This document shows positions 11,501 through 22,812 of a stretch of DNA of 64,000 nt, piece by piece. The stretch is from positions 4,690,655-4,754,654 of the forward strand of contig OX326961.1 of NCBI GenBank assembly GCA_946800325.1. Reading direction: 5' to 3'. This DNA comes from Luzula sylvatica. Lineage: Eukaryota; Streptophyta; Magnoliopsida; Poales; Juncaceae. Made by a program: the position numbers and the translations under genes. The stretch's first letter is position 1. Every line of letters starts with the position of its first letter. The notes under the pieces are model-generated. The model worked only from the letters and a program-made list of their open reading frames with translations, was not told the DNA's origin and searched no databases.

Positions 11501-11741
11501 TTGTTTGATTCATAATTTGGGGAGAGCGGGTTTAGGTTCGGAGGCGAATAATATGTTGGAAGAGATGAGAGAGAAAGGGTTCGAACCAAGTGTGTATACG
11601 TATAATGCGATTATTAACGGGTACGGGTTAGCAGGTCGGGTCGATGAAGCGTACGAAATGTATAGAAAAATGAGGATTGAGGGTTTTGATCCTAATGTCG
11701 TCACGTATCAAAAGCTTCCGAATGCGAATTGTATGAAGTAG
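8433..11741 (+). CDS. PGR3: Chloroplast PPR protein, PGR3-like (1102 aa, intronless)
   Basis: This is a P-class pentatricopeptide repeat protein. Residues 1 to about 100 form a Ser/Arg/Lys-rich leader, as expected of a chloroplast transit peptide. From about residue 103 to the end, some 27-28 repeats of about 35 residues follow one another (e.g. VVTYTILIQALCESSRHEKA). The array is broken by one longer repeat containing NLYPNCQKYPPD and by a divergent stretch around residues 680-740. There is no E, DYW or SMR domain. Length, repeat number and the terminal repeat followed by VVTYQKLPNA match the PGR3 family (about 1.1 kDa residues in Arabidopsis). Members of that family bind plastid RNA, stabilise the petL operon transcript and support translation of petL and ndhA, so they matter for cytochrome b6f and the NDH complex. 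The frame is intact and a stop precedes the ATG. Orthology is inferred from architecture and remembered family features, not from an alignment. Confidence 0.9.
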   Translation: MELCSSKFDTKITSIHVRKHRNFNVSLCGFPPNRSSLKMKTHFSRCQLCLKASHDVETKEKLHSEVNSDNVMSILSSITDPIDALSFFQSIANQPKIVRTTESFNYMLELLRRHGLVKEMALVFDSMQTQVVKRNPITFLTIFKALSVKGDFYSAPFALKRMKNNGFVLNAFSYNGLIHFLLQSGFFTQAMEVYDQMVYDKIAPSYKTYTALMSSFGKRRDTQTVFMLLDEMQSLGLQPNVYTYTICIKVLGQAGEIEKALDLFRKMPSEGCKPDVVTYTILIQALCESSRHEKAKELFWEMRKGRWKPDRYTYNTLMQKFGENGDLHSVQSFWDNMKLDGHEPDVVSFTTYTDALCKKGRVKAAFNLFDEMKAKNISPNEYTYNALIQGLLKRNESKRAEGLFGHMEIHGPKPSTRTYTLFIDYYGKIGDFERAFEMFNHMKTKGIVPNIAALNSCLAGLAESGRLDCAKKVLTQLHAIGLNPDTITYTMVIKCLNKVGKMHDALQLFDELLTRGIKPDIILVNSIIDTLYKVGRVTEAWDVFFNLKPVFELEPTISTYNTLLSGLGKEGKVRKALNLFHEMNLYPNCQKYPPDIVTYNTLLDCLCRNGEIDHALEVFDEMSRRGNHMPDLLSYNTVLNGLAKAERFDLAFWLFHQMRKILMPDFATLCTVIPVFVRKGYIDEAMRIFTDCTLQKDRITDRPSMEILMDGIINMCGIKNSLIFAGRTAKNGVLLQKDFFLVPLIRYFCKNKKPLFARKVFYTFKSYDISPTIESYNALINCLLESNRIEHAQNLFNEMKKEAKCPPNVYTYRALLDYLGKNMRTEEMLQLFDEMKRGGSEPDIVTYNIIISNLVKSGNIENALDLYQKIIRKNLAPQPHTYGPLLDGLLNAAQFEEAENLFDEMLSFGCKPNCAIYNIVLTGFGNAGLIDKLSYFFEKMCRERVKPDMQSYTILINSYSMVGKIEKALFYFKQFKLKGLKPDIIAYNLMINGLGRAERFEDALKFMNDMKNEGILPDSYTYNCLIHNLGRAGLGSEANNMLEEMREKGFEPSVYTYNAIINGYGLAGRVDEAYEMYRKMRIEGFDPNVVTYQKLPNANCMK

Positions 11742-12326
11742 AAATTTTTGGTTTTTATTTTGGAATTTTTGGTACCAGTTTTGTTGTGACTTGTGCATAT
11801 GAATGGTACAAAGAAATTCATTTATATTTGTTGCATGTCATGTTTTATAGAGATTTAATATTTTGGTTACACAATGTATCAAGCCCCTAATTGAATTTTT
11901 TCTTTCTAAATTTTGAGTATGTGGAATTGAGTATTTGTAATAAATCATTTTTGTTATTGCTCTAAAAATCTTTATAGTAAATAATACTATTGATGAGTAA
12001 TATTACTACAGACTTTCAATGTTATAAATGAAATTTTCATATTTGAATTTGCACCCAATATTCCGGCATAATTGCCATCCAGATCAGACTTTCTATGCTA
12101 AGGCGAAACCAAATAATTAATTTTATTTAGAATAAAATAACCAAAGAAATAAAATCCTGTTTTAGAATAATATATTATGTCAATAGGTCATTTATAACAT
12201 TGTTTACTTTCATAATTTCGAAAATAACATTTTACTAGAAGAAAATTCCAAATCTAATCTGATCCAGATTTTAAAAATTAGGCTCGTATGCTTTAGTTGC
12301 ATCGGATAATATAAAACTTACTGTCT
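11742..12326. other. 3' flank of the PPR gene
   Basis: AT-rich sequence with AATAAA-like words (AATAAATC near 11938) that could serve polyadenylation. No other gene is seen up to the target site duplication of element A (ATTAT, 12327-12331). Confidence 0.4.
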
Positions 12327-12331
12327 ATTAT

Positions 12332-13425
12332 TGAAGGAAATACAGTTTTGGATCATCGCTAAAATGATACGTAGGACAAACGAACGTACGCGTTCGTGGG
12401 CATACGAAACAGATTAGTAAAACTGGTATAACTTTTAGTAGGAAACTCCGATTTGAATGGTTCAAATTGGGTTAGTTAGATAATGCGATTATCTAGAACT
12501 TTCATGTTGTAATATATTTCATTTGAGCGAAGTATCAGTATCGTTCTAATGAAATACCGAAAGGGTACGACAGTTTGACATACAGTCAGTAAAACGGCCG
12601 TAACTTTCGGGTCCGAACTCCAATTGGGCTGGGCCAAATTGGGTTGGAAAGATAATTAGATTATCTACAACTTTCGTAAATGTTCAAAGTCGGTTGGAAC
12701 GATTTAATATTTTCGTTCTGACAGATTACTGAAAGGGTGTATGCAGTTTTCTGTTTGAAAAGGTGTATAGAAGATATACATACCTTTTGGCCCATCCTTA
12801 TCCTATGGAGTATATATAGGATGTTTCTCTCTCTCTCATAAGTCAAACTTGAAGACTAATTAGATTAGTTCAACCAGAAAATTAATGGAGTTAATTCGGA
12901 ATTAATCCAGAAATTAAGAGACTCTAATCACTTGATGAAAGAGTGCGAAGATATTGAGAGAGAAGGAGAAAAGAGTTTTCTCCGTCTAGAGAATCGAAAC
13001 GCAATCATGCAAGTTCGCCGGTGCATCGTCTAGGCAGGTGCATCCGCGACCGAGGTGCTACGACTCACGGTGGATACGGGTAGAGGAGCGACACATGTGG
13101 CTCTTCGTTGTGATCAAACCGGAGAAGTAATCGAGTAACGGGCTGTGGAAGCATGCGGGCATGGAACGCACGAAGACAACCCGAGGCGTGTCGAAACGGT
13201 GGGAGACGTGCGGTATGGGACGTACGGGCTAGTCACCAACGTGACACCGAAGGAAATAGAAGGCGGCGATCAACCCTTCGTGTGCCATCAATTTGGCACT
13301 GGTATAGATCTATCCTTCTATTCGCATCGTACCCTCGAAGTCGTGGCGTGATCTCGGGAATCGGGGAATCGGACCGGGCCTACATATCCGCTGCGCGGGC
13401 CCGGGGCCGGGGATATTCCCCAACA
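12332..13425 (+). repeat. 5' LTR of element A
   Basis: Begins TGAAGGAAATACAG and ends CCCCAACA. Two diverged modules of about 165 bp lie in U3 (about 12415-12585 and 12586-12755), each built around GAACTCC, CAAATTGGGTT, AGATAAT and GATTATCT. A TATA box (GAGTATATATAGG) near 12808-12820 is followed by a CT repeat, placing the likely transcription start shortly after it. Confidence 0.95.
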
Positions 13426-13426
13426 G

Positions 13427-13438
13427 TGGTATCAGAGC
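13427..13438 (+). other. Primer binding site of element A (initiator Met-tRNA)
   Basis: TGGTATCAGAGC lies one base after the LTR end. This is the standard plant sequence complementary to the 3' end of initiator methionine tRNA, used to prime minus-strand DNA synthesis. Confidence 0.9.
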
Positions 13439-13689
13439 GATCGCCATCGATTCGAGGGTCGAATCATAGTCGTATATTAGATATACGCACGGGTTATCAA
13501 AGTTCGTACCCGTTTGAATGATGTTACATATAGAGAAAGTCAAATTCCGTTAAAATCACAAGTGGAATTCGCTAGAGATCGATCAAAAGTTGATTGAGAG
13601 TATCTAGGAATGATCGTGAAAAAGTTTCATGATTTATCGTTTTGGAAACGAGCGAAAACGGACGAAACGGCAAAATCTGCAGAAAGTTA

Positions 13690-14250
13690 GAATACGAAAC
13701 AGTGAGTAAAACTAAGATAATTTTCAGTGGGAAACTCCAAATTGATTGGATCAAATTGGCGTAGTTAGATAATGAGATTATCTATGACTTTGATACAGAA
13801 AGGTTTTCCATTTGAACGAATTATCAGTGTCGTTTTTATGGAATACTGAAAGGGTGCGACTGTTTGACATACAGAGACTAAAACGTCCGTATATGTCGCA
13901 TCGAAACTCCAATTGAGTCCAATCCAATTGGGTTAATTAGATAATAAGATTATCTAGAACTTTAGTTCACGTTTAAAGTCGGTTGGAACAATTTAATATT
14001 TTTGTTTCAACAGAATACTGAAAAGGTGTCTGTAGTTTTCTGGTTCAAAAGGTGTATATTGGATATACTTACCTTTTCGTTTGTTCGTATTTTACTAAAA
14101 CTGGTATAACTCTCAGTAGAAAATTCCGATTTGAATGGTTCAAATTGTTTTAGTTAGATAATTAGATTATCTAGAACTTTCATGTTGTAATATATTTTAT
14201 TTGAGCGAAGTATTAGTGTCGTTCTAATGAAATAACGAAAGGGTGCAGAA
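13690..14250 (+). repeat. Leader of element A: three more copies of the LTR module
   Basis: The untranslated leader repeats the U3 module of the LTR at about 13700-13867, 13868-14045 and 14095-14250. Each has AAAAC(T), a GAAACTCC-like or AAATTCC-like core, a CAAATT/CCAATTGG box, AGATAAT, GATTATCT and an ending GAAAGGGTG or GAAAAGGTG. A GC-rich block (14262-14340) with CCCCGGGGGC and CCCGGGCG follows. Confidence 0.75.
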
Positions 14251-14656
14251 AAATAGTTTTTCTGCCGCCCCGGGGGCAGTTTTTGGCGCCCCGGACGCGT
14301 CCCGGGCGAGGTTTTCTCGCGCCCCACGGCCCCTGCGTTACAACGGATGGGGCAGTCCGTTATAACGGACCCTTCTCTGGATGCTGTTTTTGTTTTCGCG
14401 ATAACTTTGGCTACGAAGCTCGGAATTTTGAGTTCTTTATATCGATTTGATCGGCATCAATCATACTAGCATATAATTAGATAATTATTTAGAATAATTA
14501 GACTCCCAAATAAAATCATATGCATATTGAAAATCTTGTGATAGTGATATAATATGATTATGTCACGAATTTAGAAACATGCAATGGCATGATCCCTCAT
14601 AATATTTAAGTCATGGAAATGCCTTCCATATCCACAACCATCGAGATTGATATGAC

Positions 14657-14695
14657 ATAGTGCGTGGTTTCAGGCCATAGTCGGGCACGTACTAT
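14657..14695 (+). other. RNA hairpin 1 of element A (conserved 19-nt loop)
   Basis: The arms ATAGTGCGTG (14657-14666) and CACGTACTAT (14686-14695) pair over 10 bp with one G-U. They close the loop GTTTCAGGCCATAGTCGGG (14667-14685). The same 19-nt loop with different stems recurs at four other places in this window. Confidence 0.7.
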
Positions 14696-14732
14696 TGTAT
14701 ATATTGGTGCGGGTGGTAAGCGTTAATTGGGG

Positions 14733-14769
14733 ACTCACGTGGGTTCAGGCCATAGTCGGGCACGTGAGT
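14733..14769 (+). other. RNA hairpin 2 of element A (conserved 19-nt loop)
   Basis: The arms ACTCACGTG and CACGTGAGT form a perfect 9-bp stem around the loop GGTTCAGGCCATAGTCGGG. An outer stem TTAATTG/CAATTGA (one G-U) lies just outside a small internal loop. A related hairpin-like element with the core GGCCATAGTC follows at about 14963-14990. Confidence 0.75.
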
Positions 14770-15729
14770 AGTTCAATTGAACGATACGATGGATATGGTT
14801 ATGACTTAACCGTCCAAGCCAATCCGATTGGAGTTCGGGGCATAGATAGAATGCACACACGGAACATGGATTGTATTGGATACAATTCGTCACCGAAATT
14901 CTATAAAGGAACGAGAGTCGTATTGGATACGATTGGATTTAATCCTACCTAAAATATCGAGATCTCATTTGTCGGCCATAGTCACTTATGGGAGGATCGT
15001 AAAATATGGGTCTTGAGTGTTATGGACTTGGAGTCCCGTATCGGTATGAGGGTTATCGATTCGATAAAATAACACTATCATATATTCATCATATAAGCAT
15101 ATAGATTAAGTACGCACGGTTAGGAGTTAATCTTCATCATCCGTTTAGAATTATGTTTTCAAAGAACACCAAATATATTGATGAGATCGATATGATAGAT
15201 GGCTTTTGGGCCGGAATTACCGTTATTAACCTTGATAGTCAAAGAATAGTTCTTAGACTTAAAGGAACGTGTTGGACACGGAAATGGTAGATTCGGGGCT
15301 CGAGGCATTGGCTTTAGAGAAAGCCGGGTTCGATAAACTTTAAGAAGGAATCGAACGATATTACGTGCCTTGTGGTGGCATGTATAGACGCATATTCTCA
15401 AAATTGTTTTGAGAATTCGGGTGTATATGAAAGTAAAACACAGCGCTCATGAAATAGTTTCAAGAGCTAGAGCGCGTTGAATGATTCAATGCGGCTCAAA
15501 GAATAGGTTAATTTTGAGACGCCTTATGGGTCTTGGATTAACACTCGTGTGTTGATGGTACGAGATTTGATCGTCGTGACCGAATATCATATGCGTTCGA
15601 TAGATAAGTCGATCCCGAAATTGCATATGATGCGATTTAAATTTGAATTGGAGATACTCAGAGTATCCGAGGAATCCAATGCATATAGATGCGTGGATGT
15701 CCTTGTAATTCAAAAATCGAAAGAAATAT

Positions 15730-18580
15730 ATGTCTAAGGGTATTTTGGGAAAATGTTTTCCAAACAGAAAGTTCGGACAAGGAGTTGTCCCAACTAATGA
15801 CTCAAAGAATGGTGAAATCCGAGGAGGATTAAACCAAGAGGTTGATTGCTTCTTTTGGCATTGCCGTCTTGGCCATATAAACGAGATTCGCGTATCTAGA
15901 TTCCATATGATGGATTGCTAGAATCATCCGAATTAGATTCGATTGATTAATGCGATACTTATTTATAAGGCAAGATGACAATGGCATCATTCTCCAAAGG
16001 TTGGAGAAAGATCCAACGAATTATTGGAAATTACATTTAGATGTAATGTTCCGATAAGTTCCGAGGCAAGAGGAGGCTATCGGTATTTTGTTACGTTTAT
16101 GGACGGTTAAAGTAGATATGAAAATATCTATTTAATGCGTGCCGAAATGGAAACTTTTGAAAGGTTCAAAGAGTTTCAAAAACGAAATACGAAATCCACT
16201 AAGCAAGAAAATCAAAGCTTTTCGATAGGATCGAGAAGGCAAGTATTTGAGCTAAACCTTTCGATAGGATCGAAGAGGCGATATTTGAGTTATGAATATT
16301 GATGATCATTTATGATTGTGGAATAGTTTCACGATTGCCTTTATTCGGAACATTGAGATGTGTCCGAAAAGAGGAAATGAACGCATGTTGGACATGGTTC
16401 GATAAATGATAAGTCAATAGGATCTCCCAAAAATGTTTTGGGGATACGCCCTTGAGACAGCGGCACTAATGAATGGTTGCATATAAGATATGGACCATAA
16501 ACCTTCTAATCGGTACAAAAGACGCCATATGAGATATGGATCGGAATGGTTCCGAAGTGGTCATTTGTACAGATTTGAGGATGTGGGTATATTTCGAAAT
16601 TTATTTCGATTAAACTCAATCCCAAATCTGAAAATTGTTCGTTTATCCTTAAGGAAACTAAAGGGTATTAATTCTAACGTCCCGACGAAAATGAGATTTT
16701 CGTGGCTCGAAGAGATGCCTTCTTGGAGGAGGACTAGATGCGCACAAGTTTGGAACTTGGTGCCATTTATCTCTATGCGGGCTAGTGGGAGTAGAATAAA
16801 TCTCGAAAGAGTTCGTGATTTGAAAATGAACATTGTACCGATGAAAGTTGACATGGCTTCATCAAGAGTCGATGAACGCAATTCGAACACACAAAGGAAT
16901 TTTTCGTAGATCAAGTAGGCTATATCATAAGCCGGTAAATACGGATTTATCGTGGCTAATGATGATAAATTGAAATCATATGATGATTCGATATCCTGCA
17001 AGGATGCTATGAAAAGTTGATTCCACATGACATGGTGTCATGAAATCTGAGATTCGATCCATGTGAATTATCAAGTTTAGAACTTGATTTCATTACTTTC
17101 TGGGTTAGACCCGTGAAATGTGAGTGGGTTTTTCAAGATGAAGAACCGACATGGATAGGAATACGCATATATGTAAAACGAGGCTTTTTGCGAAAAGTTT
17201 CATGCAATTCATAGTCGGACTATGAAGAAACGTTTTCGCTTGTTGCCATGTTTTCCCATTCTCGAAATTCTGCTTGCCATGGTCGCGTATTATGACTATG
17301 TGATGTGACAAAATGGATGTCAAAACCGAATTTCTTGACAGAAATTTTATGAAAGGATGTGTACTTGACACAACCTTACGGTTTTGTCGATTCATAAGAA
17401 TCGGGGATAAGATATGCACGCTTTAACGAGCCATATGATGGATTAGAGAAAGCTTCTCGGAATTGGAATATTCTTTTTGACAAAATTATAAACTGTTATA
17501 AAATTGTCGAAACGAATGGAAACTTTGTGTACACATGAAGGTTAGTGGGAGCTGCGTTATATTTCTTGTAACGACAAAGGATTTAGACGAGACCGCTTAT
17601 GAATTAAGCGTGAAGATCTATAGGATAGATCTAAGAAGTTCCTCGTTCTATGTTATAGCACATATATCGACATATTGTTGAAAATGGTTTTCAACATGTA
17701 AACTCCTTGGAGGAGATAAATCGAAATGTCGAATGGCAGAAATTTTCAACGGCTCGATGTGAGACATCAAGCAGCGCGAAAAGTAATAATATGATGCCTT
17801 ACATTTGATGTTAGGATCTATTATATCTGTCATGATATGTATGTGGCTATCTGTCATACAAATAAAGCGTCTAGTTCACCGTCAATAAAATTCATGGGAA
17901 TCACATGAGTTTGAATGTAATTCGATTACATGAGACTAACTCTTGTGATTGTATAATGGTTATACAAATATATACATAATGGTTATGTATATTTAAAACC
18001 CATCGGGATTTGTATTGATAGAGGTGAAGTTTATCATTGAATACTTTGCAAAGAATTCATGATTTATTATCTATAATGGTGTGGAGGACGTGTTGGTTAT
18101 AAAGAGTTATAACAAACAACAGTTTCCAAAGATGAAGCACGTACAAATATGTAGCACGACTTTCGATCACAAAGTGTGTACATATTTTGCTTGTATGAAA
18201 ACACGGTTATGTGGAAAGGTTCCACAAGACCATTAGTTTATGATTCTATTTACGGTGGCGAGTATATTGCGGTTATTAATCGAAAAAGGAAGTTGTATGG
18301 ATCAAGGATACATGACCAAACTCTAGTAGTCACGAGTTATCGGATTTATGGTTGTTTATTGCGTGAGACGCAATAGTACAAGCCAAAAATGCCGAGGTCA
18401 CAACCACTTCTAGCCAATACTCAGAAAATTTCATTTGATCCGTGAAATTTTGTGAAAAGATGTGATCGTAGGTATTGGATATGTTCCAATCCTGATGATG
18501 ATTAACACTAGCGGCAACGTGCGGACCCGTTTACAAAACCGCTCTCTCTAGTCGCGCGTGACTGTCATGCGATGACTATG
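15730..18580 (+). pseudogene. Decayed gag-pol of element A (Copia order)
   Basis: Recognisable pieces appear in Copia order but in shifting frames: GAG-pre-integrase (FFWHCRLGHINEIRVSRFH, about 15855-15912), and integrase (ISSEARGGYRYFVTFMDG then a stop, then SRYENIYLMR, about 16050-16140). A stretch equivalent to the integrase C-terminus follows at 16480-16760. RT traces include a TQPYGFVD-like segment near 17360, and KVSGS lies near 17537. An RNase H trace (GGEYIAVI) lies near 18256, and a terminal DPFTKPL lies near 18527. The longest open frame is only about 155 codons, so no functional polyprotein can be made. Confidence 0.8.
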
Positions 18581-18599
18581 GGTATGGAGATACCTAGAG

Positions 18600-19797
18600 G
18601 AGGAAGAAGAGAGTAGAGTGTAGTTATCTAATACGATAGTCCTCGCAGGTTATGGGTATGGAGATACCCATAGGTAAACGTTGTATCACCCAAATACTTA
18701 GTCCATATGAATGCATCCCTTTTAAAATTTTTGTTTACTTAAATTAAGTATGCATTCACCTTATATGAAAACTGTGTGCGGGTTGTGTAATATGATTGTT
18801 ACATGAACCTTGATTTGAACTTGTGTGGACGTCGACATGGTTGAGGACCATGTGCAGCAAAACCGTCACACTTAAAGTGTCATTTCTAAACATCCCTAGT
18901 CGCGGATCAGCTTGCTTAAGAGAGAAGCATTTCTATTATTGGATAGACTGAACGCGTACACTAGTACGTTTGCCGAGGAGATGATTATGTTTTGCTAATC
19001 ATGGGACAAGGTGCTTGTCGAATCGGGAACGTAGATATATGTTAGGTTACATGTATTGGATATGACCAAAGCCGCGAGACCATGACATGGTTTAGTCATT
19101 ATAGATGGACTTGCGACGGATGGGGTTTTAGATTCTTCATACTTGAGGGGATCATTGATTGCGTTACGTGCGTAACACAATGCTTTGATATGATCTTACG
19201 CTCACCGTAACAGGGAGTTAAAAGGGTCATCATTGGGTATTGTCCGAAACACGGAATTCAATGTGAGTCTCCAAGATAGGAATTGTTTATTCCGAAAGGA
19301 AGAGATATCTCTTAGGCGCCGCTCGATGAGTCGATTAACGAAATCTCTGGCCAGAGTCAATGATATTAATGGTTAATATCGATTGAAATTTGTTAAATCA
19401 ACTCGGAATCGGGGAATAAGTATAGTTAATCAAATTATAAGGATGACTATTACCATGCCTTTTGATTAACGGATATCGCAAACAAGAGAACTAGTAACCG
19501 CTATTCGAGATAGGCACAATGATCACAATCATTTTTCGTTTTAACATGGGTAGCCATGATGGAGTGACTAGATCCCGCTCATGGGCTTGTAGTGCCATGG
19601 AAATGGCCTACTGCCATCGTTAAACGAACCTACACGGTCACACAACGAGTCGTACTATGTCGGGCTTGATTGCGAGTTTTTGCACATTGGATGTGCATGG
19701 CTTTAGCGTATATGATACGCGGGCCAGATTCTCTGATATAGTGTATATGTGATATACATGAGTACCTTTTAGGTAGATCTGAAACTGAGTGGGAGAC
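18600..19797 (+). other. Non-coding 3' tail and polypurine tract of element A
   Basis: About 1.2 kb lies between the end of pol and the 3' LTR with no coding trace. Its last 450 bp are strikingly similar to the tail of element B and to the reversed fragment at 48622-48963, for example CTGGCCAGAGTCAATGATAT and ATATCGCAAACAAGAGAACT. The purine tract GAGTGGGAGAC occupies 19787-19797. Confidence 0.7.
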
Positions 19798-20891
19798 TGA
19801 AGGAAATACAGTTTTGGATCATCGCTAAAATGATACGTAGGACAAACGAACGTACGCGTTCGTGGGCATACGAAACAGATTAGTAAAACTGGTATAACTG
19901 TTAGTAGGAAACTCCGATTGGAATGGTTCAAATTGGGTTAGTTAGATAATGCGATTATCTAGAACTTTCATGTTGTAATATATTTCATTTGAGCGAAGTA
20001 TCAGTATCGTTCTAATGAAATACCGAAAGGGTACGACAGTTTGACATACAGTCAGTAAAACGGCCGTAACTTTCGGGTCCGAACTCCAATTGGGCTGGGC
20101 CAAATTGGGTTGGAAAGATAATTAGATTATCTACAACTTTCGTAAATGTTCAAAGTCGGTTGGAACGATTTAATATTTTCGTTCTGACAGATTACTGAAA
20201 GGGTGTATGCAGTTTTCTGTTTGAAAAGGTGTATAGAAGATATACATACCTTTTGGCCCATCCTTATCCTATGGAGTATATATATGATGTTTCTCTCTCT
20301 CTCATAAGTCAAACTTGAAGACTAATTAGATTAGTTCAACCAGAAAATTAATGGAGTTAATTCGGAATTAATCCAGAAATTAAGAGACTCTAATCACTTG
20401 ATGAAAGAGTGCGAAGATATTGAGAGAGAAGGAGAAAAGAGTTTTCTCCGTCTAGAGAATCGAAACGCAATCATGCAAGTTCGCCGGTGCATCGTCTAGG
20501 CAGGTGCATCCGCGACCGAGGTGCTACGACTCACGGTGGATACGGGTAGAGGAGCGACACATGTGGCTCTTCGTTGTGATCAAACCGGAGAAGTAATCGA
20601 GTAACGGGCTGTGGAAGCATGCGGGCATGGAACGCACGAAGACAACCCGAGGTGTGTCGAAACGGTGGGAGACGTGCGGTATGGGACGTACGGGCTAGTC
20701 ACCAACGTGACACCGAAGGAAATAGAAGGCGGCGATCAACCCTTCGTGTGCCATCAATTTGGCACTGGTATAGATCTATCCTTCTATTCGCATCGTACCC
20801 TCGAAGTCGTGGCGTGATCTCGGGAATCGGGGAATCGGACCGGGCCTACATATCCGCTGCGCGGGCCCGGGGCCGGGGATATTCCCCAACA
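19798..20891 (+). repeat. 3' LTR of element A
   Basis: 1094 bp, with four substitutions seen relative to the 5' LTR: two in the first U3 module, one beside the TATA box and one in the 3' part. It ends CCCCAACA before the target duplication ATTAT. Confidence 0.95.
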
Positions 20892-20896
20892 ATTAT

Positions 20897-21660
20897 ATGT
20901 GAGTTAAATTATCACTCCATTCAATTTTAACAAATTGTATGTCATATCTTTTATTACCATTATAAAAGTCATACAAATTCATTTTGCCGAAAGAGAAGAA
21001 GGAAGAATCATATACTATATAGCTCGCATAGTAAATTTTATATCACTAATTGCAAATAGTAATTTCTATGGTTATTTTGTCATTTCAAAATGCCACCTAG
21101 CAATACAATGGCAACAGTGTAAATAGTGAATGAAAAAAAAATGAAGAATGAAGGTTTTATTTTTTGCAAATTAGGATCAAATTGTGTTATTGTTTTCGAA
21201 AAAAAATGGAGAATCAAGTTGCTATTTGAAATCAACAATTTTGTACCATGTGTTTAATCGTACGTATTTATCGTTTAACGCATATTCAAATTCCTAAGGT
21301 TCTTAGGTCACTTGCATTTGGACGAATGTGAGATTCGTTCAAACATTGTCTGAAGTTTTGGCTTCATTTAACCCATGTGACAAAAACAATTATTCTTCGT
21401 CTAAACGCATAACCGTTCGTTTAAACGTATTGGACATACGGTTAAACGCAAGTTACATGTTTTGTTGTCAGTATAACTTATGTGACAAAAACACGGATCA
21501 CAGTTGGAACACATATGTTATCCGTCTAAACGTTTGGTGTACGTTTACACGCATGAACCATTCGTTTGAACGATAACGTATTTTACTATTTTATGCTGAT
21601 TTTGCAATTGCTAAGTTACTAGTTTGGGAATTTGATAATTTCATATTAATAAATTGAGGT
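20897..21660. other. AT-rich intergenic DNA with CGTTTAAACG-like words
   Basis: No gene is supported. Between 21255 and 21575, words such as CGTCTAAACG, CGTTTAAACG, GGTTAAACGC and CGTTTACACG recur about ten times. Two flanking phrases (TGTGACAAAAACA) recur at 21376 and 21480, which suggests an old tandem duplication of about 104 bp. Confidence 0.45.
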
Positions 21661-21800
21661 TTTTTTTATAATAAATGGAGAATACTCATATGTCATTTAT
21701 TCATTGATGTCAATGAGACTTAAACTCACTCACAACCTCTCACAACACATTATTTTTTGTATCTTATATTCAATCAACTGAGCTATGAGTACATTAACCA
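21660..21800 (-). mobile_element. Diverged tRNA-derived SINE copy
   Basis: The layout matches the intact SINE at 52285-52425: T-rich left end, TTGATGTCAATGAGACTTAA, ACAACCTCTCACAACA, then a segment with CAACTGAGCTATGAG where the A box lies on the minus strand. The B box is mutated (ACTTAAACTC instead of ACTCGAACCC). Confidence 0.55.
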
Positions 21801-22810
21801 AATTGAGTTTTAATTTAATCAATGATAAGTTTGGAATAACCTTGAAATCATACAAACGTAGAAAATTATCCCAACTCATGGAAGTTATTTTTTAGAAAAG
21901 AGCTCATGGAAGTTCATAAGACGAACTCTTGTAATCTTGAATTTACGTCTTCATTCGTCTTTAATGATCTTCACTATAGTTCTTATATCTTGTGATATTG
22001 TAACTTGATTGATTTTGATTTATGTTTCTTCATCTTATTTATTTTTATGATAAGTGTGCTCCATTTTCTCTAAACGGTATTTTCCTAATTTGAAACACTC
22101 AAAACAAATCGTTAGTATTATCGGTTTTGTTTGAAACAATCAAATATAATTTGAACCAACACATGACAACAACGCATGACAAGTTAAAATTTATAGGACC
22201 ATAAACAATCATTTCATTTTTTGTATGAAATATATATGATAATTGTCATTTCTTAAAGCATGTGCTTGCTAATTTAAAAATTTTGTAAGGGTATACAGGA
22301 TAATTTAAGGTTTTTAGAGGCGTTTGGGTGATGATTTGATACTCCCCATGATCACATAAAAATGAATATTTTTGTAGAAAACTTGATAATCAATAGAATA
22401 TTTGAAATTCAAGATTTTATGGGTGTATACATGACAAAGTAAGATTTCATGGCGATACCCATGATAATTTCAGAAATTTCTCACGCGTACACAATGATTT
22501 CAGATTTGCTTGATGTATGGATTATAATTTAAAATTTTATACGAATATATATGATATTTCGATATTTTATAAGGGTATAATGATAGTTTCAAAATTTATG
22601 AGGGCATATGTGAAATTGGAGACTTTATCGGAGAATACACCACAATATAATATTTTATGGAAATATTCATTGATAATTTTAGATTTTTTGCATGTTTACA
22701 TGATAGTTTCAATAAATCACAATTTTAGGTTTTACAGGCTTCGTAATCTTAAACGCGATGCAAGTTTTTGCTTTTATCTGGTTCATGATCACAAATGCAA
22801 CATTTTTGTT
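21801..22810. other. AT-rich intergenic DNA with degenerate periodic phrases
   Basis: From about 22260 to 22700, phrases like GGGTATACATGATAATTTCA and AAATTTTAT recur at roughly 35-45 bp spacing. Similar phrases occur at 26900-27075 and 5900-6780. No gene is supported. Confidence 0.35.
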
Positions 22811-22812
22811 CT

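Larger units (their letters stand above)
12332..20891 (+). mobile_element. Copia-type LTR retrotransposon A, complete, 8560 bp
   Basis: Two 1094-bp LTRs (12332-13425 and 19798-20891), each starting TGAAGG and ending CAACA, flank a 6372-bp interior. The target duplication ATTAT is exact at 12327-12331 and 20892-20896. A primer binding site directly follows the 5' LTR, and a purine tract GAGTGGGAGAC directly precedes the 3' LTR. The order of coding remnants (GAG-pre-integrase, integrase, RT, RNase H) is that of Copia. I found only four substitutions between the LTRs, so insertion is recent. Despite this the coding region has no long open frame, so the element must have moved with proteins from elsewhere. 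Confidence 0.95.

Noticed and set aside
13153..13521. Frames of 60-122 codons in both LTRs of element A
   Set aside because: They are non-coding LTR sequence conserved between the two LTRs because the insertion is recent, not because of coding function.
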